Assembly: GCF_051020765.1 (NCBI RefSeq)
Contig: NC_134936.1
Location: 3,781,045 to 3,845,044 of the forward strand
Source: Lasioglossum baleicum
Lineage: Eukaryota > Arthropoda > Insecta > Hymenoptera > Halictidae
Direction: 5' to 3'
Length of the DNA: 64,000 nucleotides
The position numbers and the translations under genes are program-made. Positions within the stretch are counted from its first letter, which is position 1. Each line of letters starts with the position of its first letter. The notes beneath the pieces were generated by a model. That model saw only the letters and a program-made list of their open reading frames with translations. It was not told the DNA's origin and did no database searches. Shown one piece after another: positions 24,701 through 36,700 of the stretch.

Positions 24701-27700
24701 GAAAAAGTTATTCGAAGAATTATTCTAAGCCTTCGAATAAAAGATAAAGATAAAAGATGAAAAAATTATTCGAAGTTCGAATAAAAAAATTATCTTTATT
24801 CGTCGGGTAAATTCGTTACTTGTCGAATAAAAATAATTTTTTTATTCGAACTTTCGAATAACGAATACAAACTTATTTATCTTTTATTCGGTATTCGAAT
24901 TTTTAGTTAGATAAACATTTTACCCAACTCTGACTGGAATATTTCGACAAGTGAAAGGAATGTATAGAACAAAAGTAAACGAAATAGACATAGTAAACGA
25001 GTTATTTTTTATTAATTTATTAAATAGTATTTAAAAACAATATTTTTTATTCACTCCATTGTCTTTTAATCGATTTCTCTTTTTACTAATTATTTCGCCA
25101 GTTTTTGAGAATACTCTTTCGGAAGGAACAGATGTTGCCATTACACACAGATACTCCTTTGCAAGCTTTGATAGTATTGGATACTTCAATGCATTAACCT
25201 TCCAAAACGTCAATGGATTTTCATGTCTGGGGAAATATGGTTCTTTCATGTAGTTATCTAATTCTGCAGATGCACCACTTTTACATGCGACTCTATTTTT
25301 TTGAAGTACTTGTATATCAAATATTGACCAAAATGAAGGGTCTTCTCCCGTTACTGTTTCTTGGAATTCCTCTCGATTTGCAGTTGATTCCGTAGTCGAT
25401 GTTTCCAAGGGAGATGCTATATTAATTAATTTATTACATGTTTGTGTAATAAGTGCTTCATTTTGGAAAGACAATTCTCGAAATCGCGGATTCAGTAATG
25501 CTGGAATTGAGTATTTTTCATTCGTTTCATAATTATCAAGGTATTTATCTAATTGCAATCTTAATTCCATACAAAGTCTTCCTGTAATACCCCCTTCGTT
25601 TTGTAAAGAATCGATGAAAATATATAATTGTTTTTTAATTAATATAAGTTTGGAAATACTCACATATTTTTCAGAACTCAGTTCTTTTGTTATAAAAAAG
25701 AATGGCTGCAATATCTTTACAATATTTGGCAAAGCGTCCCACTATCTATCCGTTAATTTTTCAAAATTAATTTTTAATGATGACAGAGCTGTTACAATTG
25801 ATGATTTTAATTTAATTAATCTGTCAAACATTTCATATGTTGCGTTCCATCGTGTCGGTACTTCTGACTTTAATTTGTATCGAGGTAGACCTAACTTAAT
25901 TTGTATTTCATTTAATTTATCCGTTGCTACGCAACTTGATTTAAAAAACGAAACTAATCGACGAAACTTTTCTCGTAGAACTTGAATTTCAATAATATTA
26001 TTCAAACAATGTTTAATGATCAGGTTCAATGTGTGTGCAAAACAAAAAATGTGATCGCTAGGATCTCGCAGTTGTTTCATAGCAGCTCTCATATTTGTCG
26101 CGTTATCGGTTACCACTGCAGTTACTTTCTTCTGTATATCCCACGTAATTAATATTTCATCTAAATGATTTGCAATTGTAGAGGCTGTATGACTTCCTGT
26201 AAATTTCTTTGTTTCTAAAACATATGTCTTCAATTCGAAATTGTGGTTTATAAAATGACAGGTAAATGTGAGGAAACTCTCAGTATTGATACTGGTCCAT
26301 ATATCTGTACTAGAAACCCGTGGAAATAAGAGGGTGAAGGGGTCACCAATGTGGAGTGACTAGACTATCCACCGTCTCTTCGCACGTGGTGTACCGATAT
26401 TTGACTCAGGGTCACCAGTGTAGGTTTTGGTCGTGAGCCTACACACTCACGTTGTATGACTCTATCAGAGGAATATCGTCGAGGAAAATAAATGTTCACA
26501 GGTATCACCGATCACCTCGATTTATTCGTGGTGAAGTCACCCAATAGCACACAGATGCTATAATCCGAAGGATTATAAAAGGTTTACAAAAGAGAAACCA
26601 CAACGTGGTGAACAATTAAATTCTTTGAAAATAACGCAGGAGCGCAGAACAATACGTGTTTCTAGTACGGATATTATTGTGTCTATTGTCATAGTATTGA
26701 TATGTAGACGGTAAGAAAGAGTACCATTTATTACCTGCATATGGAGTATGTTCATCAGTAGTATCTCCTGCAACTACTTGTTTAAATATACTATGAGTCT
26801 TTGCGTGTTTAATCATGTTAGTTGTACATTTGCTCAATTTCAATCGTTTCGCACACACATTACATTCCACTTCACTATCTTCATCGTTATGTTTGAAATA
26901 ATTCCAAACCCATGATCCTTTATCAGACATTCTCTTTTCAATATTTGCTTGCAAATTTTATGTAAATTAGCCGAGTTCTATGCACTACGGTGTCGAATCG
27001 AAACTGATGGTTGTTGGAGAAATGAAAAATGAATGTAGGAATCGAAGCGGCTATTAACGAACCGTATATTATTGAAAGTATCGATACCAATTCCATCCAA
27101 GATGTATTTACAAAGGATCGACACTTCTGAGTAGGTATCATTGAGGTACCGATACCTTTTGATACCTACGTATTTATACATGCTTATGATATCTTGATAC
27201 TTTGGAACCAGGTACATATCGATATCGTTTCAGTAGTATCATAACATAACCCATCACTAGAGTCAGTAGCATGCTCCACGCGGTACGCGGCAGCGGTAGT
27301 GGTAAGAATGGGAGAAGCGAAGGCAGGCTTTACGGAGCATCTAGGCGAGGGACTGAAACGTAAGGGGCCTGGCGGGGCGCGCATATGGCAACCCTGCTCA
27401 GGAACCTCCCATTTTCGGATGGTTTGTTGCGAAAAAGACATCGCCATCTTATATCGAAAGAAAACTGTATCTGTTGTCGAGATATAAACGAATATCTTAG
27501 AGTGGACTTCCTTACAAGGGGAGGACCCCAACTGTCCAACTTCGATTTCGAAAATTTTGTGTGAGACGATGGTATATGGATACCTAATGATGTCTGCAAA
27601 ATATTAGGTGTAGTTACTCAATAGTTTTAAAGATATAAACAATTAAACTTTCATACCTTGTTGATATACCATGATTTGCAGCTCAAATTTTTGAATTTCA

Positions 27701-30700
27701 ATTATTTATATCTTTAAAACTATTGAGTAACTACAGCTAATACTTTGCAGACAACATTAGGGATCCATATACCATTGTCTCACAAAAGATGATCAAAATC
27801 GAAATCGGACACTTGGGGTCCTTCCCTTGAGACTTATTTTTGGCGGGAAAAAATCTTCGAATTTTTTGGGAACACCACCTAAGATAGTGACACTGGCTAA
27901 AAAAATAATCTATCCAAAATTTTAGATCGATCCAACAACGGGAAAAAGTATCGCATCGAGCTTGAGAATGTTTTATTTTTGAAACCTGGTATTCTCCATT
28001 ATAATACATCGTAAATACATACATTTCTATATATCGTTGAATTTTGTATTTCCATGCTCTATAACTATACGCAAATAAGATAGAAGGTCATTGTAAAACA
28101 ATGATTCGCAACTTCGAAATTTTGAAATTTGAATTCCGAAAACAAATTTTTCTTTAGCATTATGTTTACTTCGTCGAACAGCACAACTTTTGTGTGTTTG
28201 ACAAATTTCTTGATATTTTGATACATAAGATTCCCAAAATTTAATGGAGCAACTAAGAAGTATGTTATTATTGTTATTATTAGTTCCTACGTGCAGAATA
28301 ATTTGCACGAACTTTTGTTTGTCACATTTTTCCATATATTTATTAATAACAAAAGTATTTACAGAAATTACAAAAATGCTTGCAACATTTACAAAGATAT
28401 TTACAACTATCTACGTATAAAATATAATATAGTAGCGAAATTGTGTTTATGTACAAACAATTCTGTTTTAGAATCGAATAGAAATATTTATTACAAAAAA
28501 AGTGAAAGCATCTTTGTGATTTTAAAATATCCTTCCAAAAGGTTCGTTAAAATATTTTATGTACCTTTTGATAATGTTTGTTTTTTGATATCAGGAAACT
28601 GTTATCTATTATCAGGGACAATTTGCAATGTGTATTGCTTTTCTTCCTCATCTTTTGTTAATATTTGATTATTTTCTTGTACAAGTTTGACACCACGTTC
28701 AGCTGTGTCGTTTACAACTTTTTAATCTTGGGCGATGCATAATTTAACCAGTGACACAATCTTAGAGGATGTCCCGAAAAAATTCGGAGATCGAAAAATT
28801 TGATCCACCCCAGCGTTATATCGCTTCTTAGCCGATCCTCATATTTGGAATACTTTGTTACCATGTATGTGTATCTTCTTTATCAAAAGTTTCATTCGTT
28901 GTTTAAAAACCTCCATCTAATCTATGTGTTTATACAGGATTTAGTGGTTTGGCATCCATAAATACGTGTTGATTTATATACTATAACTGTATGCTAAAAA
29001 TCATTCGAATAATAAATTTGAAGCTTCGGCGAAGTTTCCGTTTACGTCCATCGTCAGAATTGGATGAAATTTTGCAAATAGGTTCTTTTTTTACTAAAAT
29101 GATGATTGTCAGAAGGATTTTTGGCGACTCGAAAAAAATTTTTTTACCATTTCAATGTCACTCCCTACCTTACCGACACCACTCCTGTATTTTCGTATGT
29201 GTGGACGCCCTCCTAATACCTAATCCTAACTAATTCTGATCGCATAATCTTCCCATTGTAGATATTTAATTAATTGGTTTAACAATTGGAATTTTGAAAA
29301 TATTTTATATTAATTTCCAGAATATGCATATTTAATACCTTCAATTAATAGCAAAAATGGATCATCACCAGCTTTGTTGACCTCATAGCGCCATAAAAAT
29401 TCACACATGTGATCTATGATTGAATCATTCTTAATGCCACCTCTACTTATTGTTAGACTCTAGATCAAGCGTGGGCAATTTTGCCTCAATTGAGGCAAAA
29501 CAGTCCCCACCGTAGCGCCCACTGTCCCCCACCAGCATCCGCCGTTACTATGTAGGAAGGACGCGTTTCGCTTGTCGCAAGCAGTGCGCAGGCCTCGTGC
29601 ATCGGAGCCACGAGGAGCGCCACCGAAAGGAAGCTTGGTGGGGGTAGCAGGCGTTTGAGGGGCTCCACCCGTGCCCACGCCTGCTCTAGATTGACATTAA
29701 AATAGTAAAAAAATTTGTCGGTAAGAGAGAGAGGTGGGGACTGACATTGAAATGGTACAAATTTTTTTTCGAGTCGCCAAAGATCCTTCTGACAATCATC
29801 ATTTTAGTCAAAGAAGAACCTATTCCCAAAATTTCATCCAATTCTGACGATGGGCGTAAACCGAAACACAGCCGAAACTTCCAAATTTTAAGTGGAAACA
29901 AGTTGATCATGTTTTGACATTTGAAATATATTTTACTTTTCATATTATGTACCACTATAATCCAACAAGACACCACGGATATCATGATCTAACAAAAAAC
30001 GAAGATTTTTAAGCTATATTTTGGACTACCACATTGTATTTACGTTGTGTTTACCACGTTGCTATTTCTCCTGTTTTGTGAATTGTGATAAAGGGGGGTG
30101 ACAATTTCATTACAATAAAATCAACAAGTCAAGGTTTCAATGGACAAATACTGCATTTAGAGATATTGAATATTTTCTAACGGTTTTACAGAACTTTGAA
30201 TTCGTAACATTTTCGAGTAAAATCATGTCTTCAGTTTTTCGTCTGCTGTAGCATACAAAATATCTCAGCTGAAAATGAATCATGCGTTTTGAAAGAAGAA
30301 TTTCAAGCTTTTATACGAGACCACGTTTATTGTGGTATTATTTTATTTACAAAATTATCACACTTTGAAATATCAACAATTTTTCAAGAATCAGATTTAG
30401 TGTGCAATAATTTTTAGATCTGCATTCTGAAAATTCCATCGAAATCGGTGAACATTGCTCTGAACCACGAATTATTAAAGATGGTTAATAATAATTTTTT
30501 ACTCTTTTGGTTTGTAACTATCATTTTAAAGATCCTTACATCTTCGGATGCTTGTCGTTGGCTTCTGCATTGACGCGAAACTACGAAACGTACTTGCTAC
30601 ATTTTAAATACAGGCCTGAATAAAAAAAGTTGTAAAAAGCGACCTTTAATAGTTTCTTCACGGCCAATGGTAGTTTCTTAAATTTACTTTTGTAGACCGT

Positions 30701-33700
30701 CGCACAGTGTGTCCAAACGGCGGAATCGTGGTCAAAACATCAAAACGTACTTCAATGTGGACCAAATTGAACAAAAATTGGTACATGAGGGTTTTTTGGG
30801 TCGTTGATTACGAATCTGAACTTATAAGTTTAAAAAACAAAATAGCGAATCCAATATGGCGGACATGTATAGCAAAAAATTGTTTTCTCCTCTAAAAAAG
30901 TACGGTAATGCTCTTAGGTCCCTAATTATTATTAGTTGAAATCTATTTTTAATATAGAATTTAAAAAAGTTTTCATATTTAAAAATTCGAATTTATTTCA
31001 ATGTACAACTTACAAATCATGAGTTTATTTATTTACGGATGAAAACCTATAATACATAATTAAATGTAACATTACCCTACAAGAAAGACAGAAAGTTCAG
31101 TAAAATTTTGTCACAACCCTCAATCAAATCAAAAGAAAGCACGCATGATGTTTCTTCATTCTGCAAACACAAAATGGTCTTACAAAAAAATGGCACTTTT
31201 GGGCAGCCAATTTTTTCAGATACTGAAAGATGACAGTGTCAACTACAAGTTCCAACAAACATTTTAGTGGCATATTGTGGTGTAGACAACTTTTACTCTA
31301 CATCAACAAAATTTGTCCTTAAAACTTTTCTGTTCCTGTCTTCTAATAAGGTTCATAATTATAAACGTAACCATTAACTATTTCAGATATACTAGTAATC
31401 AGAGACATTCTACTTACTTCCATGAACAGCATCCATTTTACAGAATTGAAATTAAATAAACCGTTTTCGAATTATGCAGTTTTCATTTTTCGCTTTCACA
31501 CAGTTCCTCACAACATGATTACTGCATGACTAATGAATGAAAACTTCGAGCTGTCACCATTTTCCAGGTATAAGTAATAAAACCGTAGCACCTCGGTTTT
31601 TCCATAGGAACATTACTCAACAATCTAGACTAGTACTTACTGTATCCTCCACCGAAAAGTTCATTTTCGAGGTTTTGGCCACGATTTCGCCGTTTGGACA
31701 CACTTTGGAAATAATTATTCTCTTTTAAAATTGCTCAAATATTGCCCAGATAGCACAGGACGTCTTAAAGACGTCCATTTTAGGTCTGAAACTCTTACGT
31801 CCCAAACAGAGTCTTGCAGTCGTCTTAAAGTCGTCTAAAAAGACGTCTAATGGACGTCCTTAAGACGTACAATTTTGTAACAAGCCGTTGAGAAGAGTTC
31901 GGAAGACGTTTGTAGGACATTCAAGACATGTGTAGGACGTCTTGAATGTCCGACAACAGACGTCTTTTAGACGTCTTTAAGACGTCTTTGTGCTATCTGA
32001 GTAATGAGTGCCACTGTATTCCGTATAGAATTTTTTTACCTAAAACCTACATTTGTAGTGATTACTACAAAGTCGAATATCTTCCTTAGAAAAAGTGAAA
32101 TTAATTGTTAATAGACGCGAAATCAACAGATCGTACATGTGTAAAATATGTGCAGCAGTTATTGATTGAAAATGATGTATCTAGAATCCCCTTTCATATT
32201 AACCCTTAAGTGAACTAATGGGCCACAATGTGGTCCCATTCAAATTTATTCTAATAATTGTTCAATGTGTGTTACTACTAATACTGTAAGTATTTCTGGT
32301 TTTAGATGAAATTTGACTATCTAACCACGTATCTGTCTCTCTCTCTCTATTTCCCATTTCGATGGAGATGATTATTAAATATAATTTAACTGAACCACTG
32401 TATGTTTAAAGTTCTTGTTAACATTCACTTAAGGGTGAAAGTACTATACAATATATTTAAAGTCTGCCAGATCCGCTCTGATCTTTGTAGGGTTAATAAA
32501 ATATATAATGAATTTTTTTCCGATAACAGACTTTAATGACTCGTCCTATATGTCGTTGCTTTTGTACTCGTATTAAATTTGATGAAGCAAGACAATAATT
32601 TTGCACTATAGACAATAGGTTTGCATTTATTAAATAATATGAAATTCTGACGACACAATTCGGTGCTACAGACAAAACATTAAAAACGTTATTTACAAAT
32701 CACAAATGAGTCGGTAATAGGTATTTTATAATTTTGATTTTAATCCTGTAATAAAAGCTGAATCTCTCGCAGATTTGGCCATAAGTCTGAAACAAGGAGA
32801 TTAGAGACAATCAGTTAATACGTTGACTGTCAACGTTTCGCTACCAGAATAAACCCGCGATATCCAAATAATTTAGTGCATGCGTAATCAAAACTACAGA
32901 CTTAACGCTTATCACTTGACTCCGGATTTTGTACGTCTATGACATAAATTAGTAGGTGCAATTTAAAACAGTGAAAAGTTTAAAAGACTTTACAAATACT
33001 GATACATTGTTTTCACTACATGGAAATCAATAGTGAAAAATATTTTGCATTTAATACCTATATGTGAGTACAAATCTACTGGATCACATACTAAATACAT
33101 CATAATTTGTAGGAGAAAGGCAGAAATTTTAAATCCGTTAAAATTAAGCTTACCACCAATAGGAATCACTTTGAACACCTTCTGTAAATGCAAGATTATT
33201 TTGCCATTTTTGTCATAAATAACCTTTGCTGGCCTCAAAGGCCTTAATGTTGCACCTCGTTGGATTCGTCTCAATAGCCGCTATCAGAAAACAAGTACCA
33301 AAACATAGCATTCTATTTAAAATAACAAAGGTGACCTTCACATCTCTGAAGCGACTCCACCTAGCAACATTAACGCCGAACTACGGCCTCTGTTGTCTGA
33401 TGCAACTTTCATTTCGAAAACTCTTCTACTACTATCATACTTTTGGAGTTGTAGGTGGCAATAGTTAGTGCCTCACCCTGTATTATGAACAGAATTAGAG
33501 TTGTGTCACTTGCATATAGCCAACGTGGCAGTCAACATGTTAAAAACAAGGATTTGCTTAATGGGAGGTGATGTAACATGACAATCGCAAATGCTTTAAC
33601 CATAATTTTTATTTCTTCGATTTTGGGTGCTTATTCGTTACATTTTGTCTTTATAAATAACGAAAGAAATCATTCCAATACAACTTCGACATGCTTTTTA

Positions 33701-36700
33701 TTGATACTTGATCTCTTGCAGGTAAAAGTTATTAATCATTTCGAGCTTACTAACAACTGCGCGCTGAAACTTTATCGAAACTTTCTGAATATGTACAACA
33801 AGTGTCAACGAATATTTCAGATCCTCTGGAACCGCCAAAGGGTTTCCGACACATCTACAAGGAGAAAGGTCCGGAAGCGTTCGCCAAAGCCATAAGGCAG
33901 CACAAAGGGTTGCTGTTGATGGACACCACATTCCGCGATGCTCATCAGTCCCTTCTTGCAACACGTGTGAGATCGCACGATCTTCTGACGATTTCGCCTT
34001 TCGTCGCTCAGAAATTTAACAATCTTTATTCTCTGGAAAATTGGGGTGGCGCTACCTTCGACGTCGCTCTTAGGTTCCTTCACGAATGTCCGTGGGACCG
34101 ATTGGAAGACATGAGGAAAGCCATACCAAACATCCCCTTCCAAATGCTTTTAAGAGGTGCTAATGCTGTAGGTTATACCAACTATCCGGACAATGTTGTC
34201 TTCAAGTTTTGCGAACTGGCTGTGCAGACTGGAATGGACATTTTCAGAGTATTCGACTCATTGAACTATCTACCAAATTTGGTTATTGGTAAGTCATTTA
34301 ATTGTTCTTGGTCACATAAGTTTATTACTATTCTGAATCGAGCCGTTTCGTACACTCGGGTTCTTTCAAATCAAATTAACGGGAAAACTTTTCCTTGCGT
34401 AACCAGAAATTTTTGCCTTCTCCCTGTGTTATCCACTATATTTGGACGAGAAGATGTGAGAAATCCAAGTTTCGATCCTGGAGGATCAACGGTTCAAAAG
34501 TTATAAGTGTTGAGAAACGAGTAATATAAACAAAATTGAATTTTTCCAGGTATGGAGGCTGCCGGCAAGGCTGGTGGAATCGTCGAAGCTGCGATTTCGT
34601 ACACAGGAGACGTGTCCGATCCAAGCAAGACGAAATACGATCTCAAGTATTACACGAACTTGGCGGATGAACTAGTGAAGGCTGGCACTCACGTACTAGC
34701 GATCAAGGACATGGCAGGATTATTGAAACCGAAAGCTGCCAGAATTTTGATTGATGCGATCCGACAAAAACATCCAGACATACCTTTGCACATTCACACT
34801 CATGACACTGCCGGAGCTGGAGTGGCATCCATGTTGGCATGCGCAGAAAGCGGAGCGGATGTTGTGGACGTTGCCGTTGACAGTATGTCTGGAATGACTA
34901 GCCAACCTTCTATGGGTGCTGTAGTTGCGGCACTTACTGGTAAGCCTTTTGTCGAAACAAATTCTGATAATTACTTCGGGGGAAGTTCGCCGGCTCAGTC
35001 GGTTGTCGAGGATTCGTCCTCCGTAAATGAGAAACACTGGTGGCGTGTGGGTAGTACCCACGGACCCAGTGATGCCAGAATCATGGGTCGTGGGTTTTTT
35101 CCCCTCCGCTCGCTCAGCCGACTCGACCCCCCACTCTGACGCACCGTCGTCGCCAGGTTGCTTCTACTGCGCACGCGCTACACGAACGTATCTCTACTTT
35201 GTCCGTGTGAGTGCCTGTTCGATTGCACGCGCGCTACACACACCAGCGTACCTCTACTCTGTCCGTGTGCACTGCTTGTGCGCTTGCGCCAGCCACAATC
35301 TATTTTTAGCACTCTCCATCCACATCCACGCCTGCTTGACGGAAACGAAACTGATTCTGAAATTCGGCCGTCGAGCCGTCGCGTCGAGCGTATCAATCGC
35401 AATCTGGAGCTAGCCTTCGAGTCCCCGCGTGCAGCGAGTTTTATTTTTATTTTTCATTACTTTTTTAATTACATTTTTTAACCTTCCAAAAAATTTAAAT
35501 ATATATTATATGTATATTCGTAAGTTTAAACCCTTTATCTCAACCAGGAGGGTAGTGAAAGGGTAAAAACTAATTATTGGTTTTTCCCACATTTTCCCTA
35601 TTTAATGGTATACTTAAAAATTCTACAAAATTGTAGATATTATTCCTTATGATTGTGAATTTTTTCAGATTTTTGCAAATAGTAAGTATGAAAAATCGTA
35701 TAGTCGGATATAAGATGGTCAAAAGTGCTCATCCAAATTAATTTTTAATCACACCATGTTCAATAAAAAATTACGAAAAAATTCATGAACATTCTGCCTA
35801 ATAGCATGCACGCGATTGAGACCAATTTCAAACTTTTTGGTTGTAAATAGCCAATGGGTATAGCCGGATAAGATAGTCAAAAATGCCCTTTATCGATGTG
35901 CCATTCGATAGAACACCAAGAAAAAACATACTGTGCAAAATTTCAACCCTGTATCTCGATCGGGAGGGTAGTTATATATGGGGTAAAATCGAAAAGTCAG
36001 TTTTTGGCCTATTTTCCCTAGTTAATGACGTTTAGAAATTCTGAAAAAAATCTGACACATGTCAAGAACCCAAATACATACTTTGCAATTAGTTTCAGAT
36101 TTTTAAAAGGGAAATCCTGCTTGTAAAAAATCAAAAACCTCAAAAAAATCGAAAATATGCAGATTTCACATGGCAGTTCTAGAGTGTCCACATTTGTATT
36201 TTTACAGTAGCAGTATATTGTTATAAGTATTTTTCATGAATTTTTTCAGATTTTTCGGTTTGGTGCGCTGTTGTTAAAAAAAATAAAAACCGATTTTTTC
36301 GACGTTTTTTCCGCGAAGAACTAAGCTAACCTTAAAATTGTTACGTTCTATTTATTCTGTAAGTCTATCAGGCTCTGATAAACCTTGAGCATTCTACAGA
36401 AGCAATTAAAAAATGAAATCAACTTAATTAATATTTCTACAGTATAGACATTACATCTAGAAATATAAATCACGTTTCCAACAATTCAGTTGGCTCAGCG
36501 CGTTAGGCGTTCGATTGTGTACCGGCCTATGCTAGATTCGCGCCCGTCGTAGGTGTATTTTTTTTATTTCATCTCAATTCTCTTCTTTTTTTATATCTAA
36601 CTTCACACTAGTCAAGGATATTTTTGTAGAATTCTTTTAAAAGCAATATTAAGAAATTTAAAAAGTATTTTAAGGTAAAATACACCAAATATAGTAGTTG

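Larger units (their letters stand above)
23978..27259 (-). mobile_element. hAT transposon with decayed transposase
   Basis: TAGTGATGGG ... CCCATCACTA ends; flanks gagtcggt (23970-23977) and gagtcagt (27260-27267), 7/8 matching 8-bp duplication. 3282 bp. Carries a minus-strand hAT transposase relic at 25031-26954, a foldback at 24250-24680 and a TTCGAATAAA-rich palindrome at 24690-24905. Confidence 0.85.
23857..27396. mobile_element. hAT-type foldback (CAGGGTTGCC) carrying a full hAT element
   Basis: CAGGGTTGCCATATGCGCGC ... GCGCGCATATGGCAACCCTG, flanked by ctcaggaa at 23849-23856 and 27397-27404 (exact). Without its insert it is a ~258-bp foldback (23857-23977 pairs with 27268-27396). Its loop received the 3.28-kb hAT element. 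Confidence 0.85.
22351..27418. mobile_element. Family C relative enlarged by two nested hAT insertions
   Basis: TA|cagggtgcctcagaattcc ... aggttcctgag at the left, ctcaggaacctcccattttc at the right; the core 23602-23856 carries the family signature cggaccaatcagagcgcgac and its complement. The far right end is lost near 27418. Insertions: 22412-23593 and 23857-27396. Confidence 0.75.

Noticed and set aside
31745..32003. CRISPR-like array from recurring agacgtctt
   Set aside because: Repeat unit far too short and self-overlapping, no spacers, animal DNA with MITE ends.
33817..35061. Minus-strand open frames opposite the PC carboxyltransferase exons
   Set aside because: Shadows of conserved PC codons on the + strand; they ignore the exon boundaries.
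35158..35481. 107-codon open frame repeated identically at 38986-39309
   Set aside because: The identity follows from the two arms of the hAT palindrome. No domain, odd composition (runs of C, R, P), and it continues into AT-rich noise.
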